The notes under the pieces were generated by a model. The model did no database searches, was not told the DNA's origin, and saw only the letters and a program-made list of their open reading frames with translations. Positions 1-6,326 of a stretch of 13,949 nucleotides of DNA are shown piece after piece. The stretch is from the NCBI GenBank assembly GCA_021129785.1, contig JAJOKQ010000038.1:1-13949 (forward strand), read 5' to 3'. The stretch's first letter is position 1, and each line of letters starts with the position of its first letter. Source of the DNA: Clostridiales bacterium. GTDB lineage: Bacteria; Bacillota; Clostridia; Peptostreptococcales; NVVX01. A program made the translations under genes and the position numbers.

Positions 1-1
1 A

Positions 2-319
2 CTTGTTCTAACTAAAGAATCGTATAGAAAATACATTGGAACGTTAAAAACTAACGGGGTTTTAGTTATTGACTCAGCAATAGATGTTGAGTGCAACAAA
101 ACAGATTTCAAAGTTGTAAAAGTACCAATTACAGAGACAGCTATTAATAAAGTTGGTAAGAGTATAGTATCGAATATAGTCGCTTTGAGAGCAATTCAAG
201 AAATAACTGGTATTATAAGTAAAGAAGCACTAGAAAATGCTGTGATTAAACGTGTTCCTAAAGGAATGATAGAATTAAATAAAAATGCATTAAAAGAAGG
301 ATATAAATTAATATCTTAG
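2..319 (+). CDS. 2-oxoacid:ferredoxin oxidoreductase gamma subunit, C-terminal part (5' end outside window)
   Basis: The reading frame enters from the left edge and ends at TAG 317-319, giving 105 residues with no start in view. The pattern matches the C-terminal half of the gamma (KorC/PorC-like) subunit: a strand plus turn 'GVLVIDSAID', then 'VPITETAINKVGKSIVSNIVALRAIQEITGIIS' read in pieces, and the family-typical tail 'KRVPKGMIELNKNAL'. In this family the subunit works with alpha/beta or fused partners to convert a 2-oxoacid and CoA to acyl-CoA, CO2 and reduced ferredoxin in the cytoplasm of anaerobes. The substrate (2-oxoglutarate, pyruvate or branched-chain acid) cannot be told from this subunit. 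The catalytic TPP and iron-sulfur subunits are presumably just upstream. The regulator gene follows after 47 nt with no terminator seen between them. Confidence 0.85.
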   Translation, partial: LVLTKESYRKYIGTLKTNGVLVIDSAIDVECNKTDFKVVKVPITETAINKVGKSIVSNIVALRAIQEITGIISKEALENAVIKRVPKGMIELNKNALKEGYKLIS

Positions 320-366
320 TTTCTTCAAAAATTAAACTGATCATATTCTAAACAAAAGGTGATATT

Positions 367-1233
367 ATGATAAGAAAAAAAAATGACCTTCTCTTGCAAA
401 TTCAAGCTAATCTATCTGCATTAAGCAAAGGACATAAGTTGCTTGCACACTTTATCATAGATAACTACGATAAGGCTGCATTTATGACCGCATCAAAGCT
501 TGGAAATAAAGTTGGAGTTAGCGAATCCACTGTTGTAAGGTTTGCAAATGCTTTGGGCTTTAAAGGATACCCAGAATTACAAAATGAATTGCAAGAAATT
601 ATTAAAACAAAACTTACTACTGTGCAAAGAGTGGAAATGGCCAGGGAATTTTCTAGCGAAAATGAAATGCTAAAAAAAGTTTTTAAGTCAGATATGCAAA
701 ACATTAGAAGCACTTTTGAAAATCTAGACCAGAAAATGTTTCAAGAAGTAATAGAGCAAATACTTGAAGCAGACAGAATATATATTATTGGACTAAGGAG
801 CTCAGCTGCTTTAGCTCAATACTTGGGCTTTTATTTAAACTTAATTCTAGATAATGTAATAGTTGTTGGTAATGGAGTTAGTAATGTTTTTGAACAAATG
901 CTTAGAGTATCTAAAAAAGATTTAGTTATAGCTTTTAGTTTTCCTAGATATTCTAATCGAACTATAGAAGCAATAAAATTTGTAAAAGAAGAAGATGTTC
1001 CAGTTGTAGCAATTACAGACAGTGTAACTTCGCCTATAGCAAATATTGCAGACTATTGTTTAACTTCTAGTTGCGACATGATTTCATTTGTAGATTCTTT
1101 GGTAGCGCCATTTAGTTTAGCTAACACACTAATAGTTGCAGTTGGCATGAGAGAAAAGGATAAAATAGGAGGATACTTGAATAAATTAGAGAAAATTTGG
1201 TACCGTTACAATGTTTATGATAGAAAAAGTTAA
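367..1233 (+). CDS. MurR/RpiR-family transcriptional regulator (HTH + SIS domain)
   Basis: The protein has 288 residues, the usual length for the family. An N-terminal RpiR-type helix-turn-helix covers about residues 5-80, with the recognition region 'KVGVSESTVVRFANALGF' at 48-65. A SIS sugar-phosphate-binding domain covers about 125-255, with 'GLRSSAALA' at 142-150 and 'FSFPRYSNRTIEA' at 190-202. Family members are cytoplasmic dimers or tetramers that sense phosphorylated sugars or amino sugars. The ligand here is unknown, and no sugar-catabolic gene lies alongside. The ATG at 367 has an AAAGGTG ribosome binding site just upstream. It lies 47 nt after the korC-like gene and may be co-transcribed with it. 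The next gene starts 113 nt later behind its own promoter-like boxes and a palindrome, a possible but unproven target. Confidence 0.9.
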   Translation: MIRKKNDLLLQIQANLSALSKGHKLLAHFIIDNYDKAAFMTASKLGNKVGVSESTVVRFANALGFKGYPELQNELQEIIKTKLTTVQRVEMAREFSSENEMLKKVFKSDMQNIRSTFENLDQKMFQEVIEQILEADRIYIIGLRSSAALAQYLGFYLNLILDNVIVVGNGVSNVFEQMLRVSKKDLVIAFSFPRYSNRTIEAIKFVKEEDVPVVAITDSVTSPIANIADYCLTSSCDMISFVDSLVAPFSLANTLIVAVGMREKDKIGGYLNKLEKIWYRYNVYDRKS

Positions 1234-1243
1234 TAGGTACATC

Positions 1244-1294
1244 TTGCAGAGCCTCCGTTCACAAAGTATAATAAAGCACTCCATTTGGTATAAT
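1244..1294 (+). promoter_or_regulatory. Promoter region upstream of the 147-aa membrane protein gene
   Basis: Two overlapping sigma-A-type candidates are visible. One is TTGCAG (1244-1249), a 17-bp spacer and TATAAT (1267-1272). The other is an extended -10, TGGTATAAT, at 1286-1294, with no good -35. The word TTGGTATAA recurs upstream of asnS (12508-12516). No terminator-like hairpin with a T run separates this region from the regulator gene upstream. Confidence 0.5.
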
Positions 1295-1311
1295 ACAGAA
1301 GAATCTTTGGT

Positions 1312-1326
1312 TTTAATCTGATTAAA
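1312..1326. promoter_or_regulatory. 15-bp palindrome, candidate operator
   Basis: TTTAATC (1312-1318), one central T, then GATTAAA (1320-1326) form a perfect dyad. It lies 17 nt downstream of the TATAAT ending at 1294 and 8 nt before the GTGAGGTG ribosome binding site. The single-base centre rules out a stable RNA hairpin of full length, so a protein-binding site is the more natural reading. The binding protein is unknown. The RpiR-type regulator encoded immediately upstream is one candidate. Confidence 0.35.
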
Positions 1327-1346
1327 CTAAAATGTGAGGTGTTTGT

Positions 1347-1790
1347 ATGAAATACAACAGCATAACTGAGCAACTAGAAAAAATTATTTTTAGTTTTCTT
1401 ATGCTGTTTTTTTGTTCTTTAGTTATTTCCAATGTTATGACGATATATGAACAACGACAGATTGCAATAGGTATAAGCAATTCACACTTTATTCGTGCTG
1501 AAAAAGGTACTATTTCTATTAAAATTCAATCCGAAAAACTCTACCATGACTTAGAAATCATGCTAAATGGAGAAGTATATAAGCGTTTTGGAGATAATTT
1601 TAGCGTAACAGTAGAAGTGAAAAATTATGACGTGATTCAAATTAACGGATCAATGTATGAAGAAGTTATATATATTGAAATTGTTGAAGCTTCAAATAAT
1701 ATCAATACTGAAAAATTACGTATGAATATTAAAATCAATGGAAACACTGAGATTCTGACTGTTATTATAATATATCACTCTTGTATATAG
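1347..1790 (+). CDS. Unrecognised single-pass membrane protein with beta-rich outer domain
   Basis: This 147-residue protein starts at ATG 1347 behind GTGAGGTG. Residues 1-12 are polar; about 13-33 ('IIFSFLMLFFCSLVISNVM') form one hydrophobic segment with no cleavage site evident, so it is likely a signal anchor. The remainder, about 45-145, alternates hydrophobic and polar residues as in a beta-sandwich, with 'MLNGEVYKRF' and 'YDVIQINGSMY' as likely strand-turn-strand units. It has no catalytic motif, only three cysteines (two in or near the membrane, one at the C-terminus), and many Ile and Asn. From memory, similar uncharacterised proteins occur near aroH in other clostridia, but I cannot confirm that here. 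It is followed by aroH after 50 nt, with the aroH -35 box overlapping its 3' end. The function is unknown; I infer an extracytoplasmic binding or assembly role at most. Confidence 0.7.
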   Translation: MKYNSITEQLEKIIFSFLMLFFCSLVISNVMTIYEQRQIAIGISNSHFIRAEKGTISIKIQSEKLYHDLEIMLNGEVYKRFGDNFSVTVEVKNYDVIQINGSMYEEVIYIEIVEASNNINTEKLRMNIKINGNTEILTVIIIYHSCI

Positions 1791-1809
1791 TAATAAGTTG
1801 ATGTATAAT
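1781..1809 (+). promoter_or_regulatory. Candidate promoter for aroH
   Basis: TTGTAT (1781-1786), a 17-bp spacer and a consensus TATAAT (1804-1809) lie just ahead of the aroH ribosome binding site. The -35 hexamer falls inside the last codons of the preceding gene and matches the consensus only in TTG. The predicted start near 1816 would leave a leader of about 25 nt. Confidence 0.45.
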
Positions 1810-1840
1810 CTATTTAAGTATATACAAGGAGTGATTTAAT

Positions 1841-2206
1841 TTGGTTTTAGCAATAAGAGGTGCAACTACTTCTAATGGAAATAGTGCAGAAGATATAAAT
1901 GAATGCACGACTCAAATGATGAGAGAAATAATTAAATCTAACAACCTGGATGAAATTGACGTTGTAAGTATTATGTTTACTGCAACTGCTGACTTAGATC
2001 AACTATATCCTTCTGTTTGTGTAAGAGAAAATATTGGGTGGTTAAATACGCCTATTCTTAACTTTGAAGAAAAGAATATCGTAAATAGCTTAAAAAAATG
2101 TATACGTGTTTTGATTCATATTAATAGTGACAAACAAAAAAGCATGCTAAATCATGTTTATTTAAAAGGCGCAAAAAAATTAAGACCAGATTTATTAAGC
2201 AAATAA
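1841..2206 (+). CDS. aroH: Chorismate mutase, AroH type
   Basis: This monofunctional 121-residue enzyme converts chorismate to prephenate, the first committed step towards phenylalanine and tyrosine. It belongs to the trimeric Bacillus subtilis AroH fold. An ungapped alignment through the core against the B. subtilis protein (recalled from memory) places every catalytic residue: Arg6 in 'IRGATT', Arg62 in 'VRENIGW', Glu77, Arg89 in 'LKKCIRV' and Tyr107 in 'HVYL'. The position of B. subtilis Cys75 is Asn74 here. The start is TTG at 1841, chosen because AAGGAGTGA at 1826-1834 sits 6 nt upstream and the protein then begins at the conserved first strand. It has a candidate promoter of its own and is followed by a hairpin and then cmk, a neighbour seen in many Firmicutes. 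Confidence 0.95.
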   Translation: MVLAIRGATTSNGNSAEDINECTTQMMREIIKSNNLDEIDVVSIMFTATADLDQLYPSVCVRENIGWLNTPILNFEEKNIVNSLKKCIRVLIHINSDKQKSMLNHVYLKGAKKLRPDLLSK

Positions 2207-2208
2207 TC

Positions 2209-2228
2209 AGCCACCGAATATGGTGGTT
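2209..2228 (+). terminator. Hairpin after aroH, weak terminator or processing stem
   Basis: CCACC (2211-2215) pairs with GGTGG (2222-2226) around the six-base loop GAATAT, and one A-T and one G-T pair extend the stem outward. It starts two bases after the aroH stop. The sequence that follows (TTATTGTTATC) is only partly T-rich, so termination would be weak and partial read-through to cmk is expected. Confidence 0.35.
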
Positions 2229-2307
2229 ATTGTTATCACTAAAACTGATGGACAGCCTTTATCACTATTTTAAAAGGGATAGATTTCAGTTTAAAGGAGG
2301 AAAATAT

Positions 2308-2973
2308 ATGTGTGTGTTTCAAATTGCGATAGATGGTCCTGCTGGTGCAGGAAAAAGCACCATTGCTAAGAAAATTGCTGAAAAATTAAACTTTATTTAC
2401 ATCGATACAGGTGCTATGTACAGAGCATTAACATACGAAGTTCTTGAGAGAAAAATTGCTATAGATAACATCCAAGAAATTATTCATATTGCAAAAGGTT
2501 GTAATATAGCTTTTAAAGACAATGATATATTTATAAATAATTATAAAGTGAATGACGAAATACGTAGTCGACGTGTAAATGAAAATGTTTCGTACATAGC
2601 TAAAATTCCAGAAATTAGGAACATGCTGGTTTGCCTTCAAAAGAAAATAGCTTTCAATAGCAATGTAGTCATGGATGGACGAGATATTGGAACAAAAGTT
2701 TTACCGAATGCGAATTTGAAAATTTTTTTGACTGCATCTGTTGAAGAAAGAGCTCTAAGAAGGTATAATGAAATAAAATGTAATAATAGTAATGTTGATA
2801 TTGAAAGTATTCGTAGCGAAATAATAAAAAGGGACAGGATGGATGAATCAAGAGAATATTCTCCTTTAAAAAAAGCCATTAATGCTGTTACTATTGATAC
2901 TACAGGACTAACAATTAAAGAAGTTGTTGAAAATATTTTGGTTATAGTGAAAAACCAACGTGCAAATAATTAA
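2308..2973 (+). CDS. cmk: Cytidylate kinase
   Basis: CMP/dCMP kinase transfers phosphate from ATP to CMP or dCMP in pyrimidine nucleotide recycling. The 221-residue protein shows the P-loop 'GPAGAGKS' at 10-17, the CMP-site motif 'DTGAMYRA' at 33-40, 'DGRDIGT' at 123-129 and the lid motif 'RDRMDESRE' at 175-183, all in the expected order for a short-type bacterial Cmk. The frame is open back to 2230, but the ATG at 2308 is chosen because AAAGGAGG lies at 2293-2300 and the first strand of the fold begins right after it. In many clostridia cmk is followed directly by an acyltransferase gene or ispH. Here 231 nt with a new promoter separate it from ispH. Confidence 0.96.
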   Translation: MCVFQIAIDGPAGAGKSTIAKKIAEKLNFIYIDTGAMYRALTYEVLERKIAIDNIQEIIHIAKGCNIAFKDNDIFINNYKVNDEIRSRRVNENVSYIAKIPEIRNMLVCLQKKIAFNSNVVMDGRDIGTKVLPNANLKIFLTASVEERALRRYNEIKCNNSNVDIESIRSEIIKRDRMDESREYSPLKKAINAVTIDTTGLTIKEVVENILVIVKNQRANN

Positions 2974-3113
2974 ATTTCAGTACTTTACACAATATTTTTT
3001 AGGCAAGAAGGATTTTAATTTTTTTTGTAGAATACTAGTCTAGTCTGTATGTTTTAATAAGAACCATTAATTTTTTTTTATATGTTTACTTTTAAAGCTT
3101 GTACGGCATTCGC

Positions 3114-3139
3114 GTCAATTTAAACCTTTAAATTATGAC
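3114..3139. promoter_or_regulatory. Inverted repeat overlapping the ispH -35 box, candidate operator
   Basis: The left arm is GTCA (3114-3117) plus ATTTAAA (3118-3124). After a two-base centre CC, the right arm is TTTAAAT (3127-3133), an extra TA, and TGAC (3136-3139). That gives eleven matching positions with one 2-base insertion. The right arm shares TGAC with the -35 hexamer, so a bound protein would cover the promoter. Confidence 0.4.
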
Positions 3140-3162
3140 ACAATCAGTGCAAAAGCTATAAT
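3135..3162 (+). promoter_or_regulatory. Promoter for ispH and downstream genes
   Basis: ATGACA (3135-3140) differs from the consensus -35 only in its first base. A 16-bp spacer leads to a perfect TATAAT at 3157-3162. Transcription would begin near 3169, giving a leader of about 36 nt to the ispH ATG. This is the best sigma-A-type promoter in the window. A second dyad, CACATTA (3164-3170) with TAATGTG (3181-3187), spans the predicted start point. Confidence 0.7.
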
Positions 3163-3204
3163 ACACATTAGCCTCGTGCTTAATGTGATATGTGAGGGAT
3201 AAAG

Positions 3205-4047
3205 ATGAAAGTAATCCGTGCAGATGTATATGGATTTTGCTTTGGAGTTGAAAAAGCAATTGATATGGCTTTTGATAAAATTTATACAAATACACCAAAT
3301 GGACCTATATATGCGTTAGGACAGTTAATTCATAATCCACAAGTGATTAAAAAACTTGAAAATGCTGGTGTTCAAATTATTAGTAGTCTTGACAAAATAA
3401 CATCAGGAACTGTGATAATCAGGTCTCATGGTGTAGGTAAAGAAACGTATGATGTAGCAACTAATAAATCTTTAAAAATTATAGATACAACATGCCCATT
3501 TGTGAAAAGAATACAAAAAATAGCATCTCAATATGTTGCTAAAGGATATCAAATTGTCATTGTTGGAAATCCGTCTCACCCAGAGGTTATAGGGATTAAT
3601 GGTTGGTGTAACAACAAAGCCATCGTTATTAATAACGAAAATGATTTAATAAATATGCCTAAGGCAGATAAAATATGCGTAGTAGCGCAAACAACTATTG
3701 AAGCAGATAAATTTGATGATATTTGTAAACCTATTAGCACAAGAGCTAACGAGGTAAAAGTATTTCATACAATTTGCAACGCAACTGAAAATAGGCAAAA
3801 AGCTGCTAAGGATTTAGCAAAAAATACCGAAGCTATTATTGTAATTGGTGGCTATAATAGTTCGAATACAAACAAACTAGTAGGTATATGTAAAGAGATT
3901 AGACCAGAAAGTACATATCACATAGAAACAGTTAAAGACATAAATATTTTAGAAATGAAAAAATATGAAACAGTAGGGGTTACAGCTGGAGCGTCAACTC
4001 CATCTCAAACTATCGAAACAGTGATTTGCAAATTAAATAACCTATGA
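3205..4047 (+). CDS. ispH: 4-hydroxy-3-methylbut-2-enyl diphosphate reductase
   Basis: IspH (LytB) is the last enzyme of the methylerythritol phosphate pathway. It reduces HMBPP to isopentenyl and dimethylallyl diphosphate using a [4Fe-4S] cluster in the cytoplasm. The 280-residue protein keeps the three cluster cysteines: Cys12 in 'GFCFGV', Cys97 in 'DTTCPFV' and Cys191 in 'HTICNATENRQ'. The diphosphate-binding histidines are His43 ('IHNP'), His75 ('RSHG') and His125 ('PSHPE', with the proton-relay Glu127). 'GGYNSSNT' at 215-222 and 'AGASTP' at 261-266 complete the active site. ATG 3205 follows GTGAGGGAT. In many clostridia IspH is fused to the S1 protein, whereas here it stops and the S1 gene starts 74 nt later. 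It has a good promoter upstream. Confidence 0.97.
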   Translation: MKVIRADVYGFCFGVEKAIDMAFDKIYTNTPNGPIYALGQLIHNPQVIKKLENAGVQIISSLDKITSGTVIIRSHGVGKETYDVATNKSLKIIDTTCPFVKRIQKIASQYVAKGYQIVIVGNPSHPEVIGINGWCNNKAIVINNENDLINMPKADKICVVAQTTIEADKFDDICKPISTRANEVKVFHTICNATENRQKAAKDLAKNTEAIIVIGGYNSSNTNKLVGICKEIRPESTYHIETVKDINILEMKKYETVGVTAGASTPSQTIETVICKLNNL

Positions 4048-4121
4048 CTAATCCTACGGGTGCACTTTTAGAGTTATTTTAATTGAATAGTATTATTTAA
4101 AACTAAATAGGAGGCATTATA

Positions 4122-5480
4122 ATGAGCGAAGATATGAAAAACACAATGGAAGATAATAAAGAAGAAGTAGTAGTAGAAGTGGTTGAAGAAGTAAAAGAAG
4201 CAGAAGATACATTAGAAAAATCACAAATTGTAGAAAATGATACAAAAGACACAAAAGATGCAGAAAGTGTTGTGCCACAGGAAGAAGGCATGATGAACAT
4301 TATGGAAGAAATCGAGAAATCACTAGTACAATTACATCAAGGGGATATTGTGAATGGTAAAGTAATAAGCGTGACTGACAAGGAAATAATGGTTAACGTA
4401 AGCTATAAATCCGATGGAATTATTCCTAGAAACGAAATATCTAATGATGATTATATTGTTCCAAGTGAAATTGTTAGTGAAGGCGACGAAATTGAAGTAT
4501 ATGTTATTAAAGTTAATGATGGAGAAGGAAATGTATTGCTATCAAGAAAAAGAGTTGAAATGCAAGATAATTGGAAAGAACTAGAATCTGTTTGCGAGAG
4601 CGGCGAAGAAATAAATGTAAAGGTGATTGAGGCAGTAAACGGAGGGGTTATTGCTCTTACAAAAGGGGTTCGAGGTTTTATCCCTGCTAGCTTATTGTCT
4701 AATACCTATGTGGATGATCTGAAAGATTTTATTGGTGAATCTTTTAATGTACAAGTAATAGAACTAAACCGTAGAAAAAATAGAGTTGTTTTGTCTAGAA
4801 AAAAAGTATTAGAAAAAGAAAAAGAAGCTCTAAAAAAAGAAACTCTAGAAAAACTTGAAAAAGGTCAAAGAATCAAAGGTAAAGTAAGAAATATTGTGTC
4901 CTTTGGTGCATTCGTTGATATTGGTGGGATTGATGGATTGATATATATTTCTGAACTATCTTGGAGTAGAATAAAACATCCGTCTGAAATATTAAATGTT
5001 GGCGATGAAGTAGAAGTAGATATAATTGATATCGATAAGTCTACCGAGAAAATTTCACTTAGTCTAAAACAAATGCACCCGAAACCATGGGATAAAATTA
5101 AGGAAAACTATAATATAGGTGATGTAATCACAGGAAAAGTAGTTAGGATTGTTGATTTCGGTGCTTTTGTAGAAGTGATTCCCGGTGTTGATGGATTAGT
5201 TCATATTTCTGAAATTAGCAACAAGTATGTAGAGAAACCAGCGAAAGAATTAGAAGTCAATCAAGAAGTAACTGCCAAAATAATTGACATTAATGTTGAA
5301 CAAAAAAGAATTAGCTTAAGTATTGCTAAAACTTTAGAAGAAGAAGTTGTCGAAGAAATAGAAGAAGTAAAGAATAAAGTTGAAGAAAAGGAAAAACCTT
5401 TAAAAGTTGATGAAAAAAAACATGTAAATGATCATTCTGAAATTACTATAGCAGATATAATTAACAAGTCACATAGTTAA
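4122..5480 (+). CDS. rpsA: Ribosomal protein S1-like RNA-binding protein, four S1 domains
   Basis: The 452-residue protein has four S1 (OB-fold) RNA-binding domains at about 72-144, 158-228, 246-316 and 331-402. Domains 3 and 4 carry the clearest signatures ('SFGAFVDIGGIDGLIYISEL', 'DFGAFVEVIPGVDGLVHISE'); domains 1 and 2 are more diverged, as usual in Gram-positive S1 homologues. By family it binds mRNA at the 30S subunit. It has an acidic N-terminal arm (about 1-70, runs of Glu and Val) and a similar acidic C-terminal arm (about 405-430), followed by a short hydrophobic end, 'ITIADIINKSHS'. ATG 4122 has AGGAGG at 4109-4114. It follows ispH by 74 nt and precedes cheR by 27 nt. Four domains rather than six set it apart from the proteobacterial protein, so calling it S1 proper is partly a naming choice. 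Confidence 0.93.
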   Translation: MSEDMKNTMEDNKEEVVVEVVEEVKEAEDTLEKSQIVENDTKDTKDAESVVPQEEGMMNIMEEIEKSLVQLHQGDIVNGKVISVTDKEIMVNVSYKSDGIIPRNEISNDDYIVPSEIVSEGDEIEVYVIKVNDGEGNVLLSRKRVEMQDNWKELESVCESGEEINVKVIEAVNGGVIALTKGVRGFIPASLLSNTYVDDLKDFIGESFNVQVIELNRRKNRVVLSRKKVLEKEKEALKKETLEKLEKGQRIKGKVRNIVSFGAFVDIGGIDGLIYISELSWSRIKHPSEILNVGDEVEVDIIDIDKSTEKISLSLKQMHPKPWDKIKENYNIGDVITGKVVRIVDFGAFVEVIPGVDGLVHISEISNKYVEKPAKELEVNQEVTAKIIDINVEQKRISLSIAKTLEEEVVEEIEEVKNKVEEKEKPLKVDEKKHVNDHSEITIADIINKSHS

Positions 5481-5507
5481 AAAACTTTGAATTAAGGGGG
5501 CTAAGAG

Positions 5508-6281
5508 ATGGATAGGTACGCGGATTTTATAAAAAATGTCTATACTCTAACTAGCATAGACTTATCATCATATAAAGAAAAGCAAATGAAGCGAAGAATT
5601 GAATCATTAGCAAAAAGAAGTGGTTACGACACATTTGAAAAATATTTTTTAGCCTTAAAAAAAGATAAAAAGGCTCTGAATGAATTTATTAATTATATGA
5701 CGATAAATGTTTCAGAATTCTATCGTAATCCAGAACAATGGGAAATACTAAAAAAAGATGTTATTCCTCTGCTTTTAAAAGGCAAGAAGAACATAAAAAT
5801 ATGGAGTTCTGCCTGCTCTACTGGTGAAGAACCATATTCTCTAGTAATGATGTTGACAAATTTTTTTCCTTTGGATAAGATAACTATAATAGCTACTGAC
5901 TTAGATGCAGAAGCTATTAGCAAGGCAAAAATTGGTATGTACTCGGCTAAGAGTATTGAAAACGTGCCTGCAGAATTTCAAAAAAAATATTTTGAACCTA
6001 AAGGCAGTAGTTATTTAATTTCCGAAGAAATAAAGCAATGTGTATCGTTTAAACAACATAATCTGTTAAAAGATAAATACCCAGAACAATGTGATTTAAT
6101 AGTTTGCAGAAATGTGCTAATTTATTTCACAGAAGACGCAAAGGAAGAAATATTTAAAAAGTTCAATGCTTCATTAATTGATAATGGAATACTATTTGTT
6201 GGGAGTACAGAACAGATTATACTGCCTAAAAGATTTAAGTTTTCATCTTTTAAGACATTTTTTTATCAGAAAAAGATTTAG
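5508..6281 (+). CDS. cheR: CheR-type chemotaxis protein methyltransferase
   Basis: CheR methylates glutamates on chemoreceptors using S-adenosylmethionine, allowing adaptation in chemotaxis. The 257-residue protein has the N-terminal helical CheR domain (about 1-75, ending in 'NVSEFYRN' at 67-74) and the catalytic domain with the SAM motif 'SACSTGEEPYSL' at 101-112, 'ATDLDAEAISKA' at 129-140 and 'CRNVLIYF' at 200-207. There is no TPR extension and no pentapeptide-tether binding region beyond the core, so it is a minimal CheR. ATG 5508 follows AAGGGGG at 5494-5500. It lies 27 nt after rpsA and 45 nt before the first M42 gene, away from any visible che cluster. Methylation of a non-receptor protein is possible for an orphan copy, but nothing here shows it. 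Confidence 0.94.
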   Translation: MDRYADFIKNVYTLTSIDLSSYKEKQMKRRIESLAKRSGYDTFEKYFLALKKDKKALNEFINYMTINVSEFYRNPEQWEILKKDVIPLLLKGKKNIKIWSSACSTGEEPYSLVMMLTNFFPLDKITIIATDLDAEAISKAKIGMYSAKSIENVPAEFQKKYFEPKGSSYLISEEIKQCVSFKQHNLLKDKYPEQCDLIVCRNVLIYFTEDAKEEIFKKFNASLIDNGILFVGSTEQIILPKRFKFSSFKTFFYQKKI

Positions 6282-6326
6282 ACTAAGGAAATAAGAATTG
6301 CAAGAATATTGAAAGGAAGTGTGTAC

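Larger units (their letters stand above)
2974..3204. other. Intergenic region between cmk and ispH
   Basis: This 231-nt stretch has no credible coding frame. It contains two T runs (3019-3026 and 3071-3079), a TGTAGAA element at 3026-3032 resembling a Spo0A box, a tandem TAGTC pair near 3036-3045, and then the ispH promoter with its inverted repeats. The weak AT-only hairpin at 3054-3070 followed by nine Ts could end some cmk transcripts. Confidence 0.6.

Noticed and set aside
2230..2307. Possible 26-residue N-terminal extension of cytidylate kinase
   Set aside because: The extension precedes a perfect AAAGGAGG site placed for ATG 2308, runs through part of the hairpin following aroH, and is not a feature of the family.
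3054..3079. Possible intrinsic terminator after cmk: 5-bp stem TTAAT/ATTAA followed by nine Ts
   Set aside because: The stem is A-T only with a seven-base loop and would be unstable as RNA. It may give partial termination, but I do not list it as a terminator.
2974..3204. Small gene or RNA gene between cmk and ispH
   Set aside because: There is no start codon with a ribosome binding site leading into a sustained frame, and no tRNA-like cloverleaf or riboswitch core that I can recognise. The content reads as promoter and AT-rich spacer.
4103..4300. Antisense frame of 65 codons rich in Ser and Thr opposite the start of rpsA
   Set aside because: It is the complement of the GAA/GTA repeat encoding the acidic arm of the S1 protein and has no ribosome binding site. 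Simple-sequence DNA leaves the opposite strand open by default.
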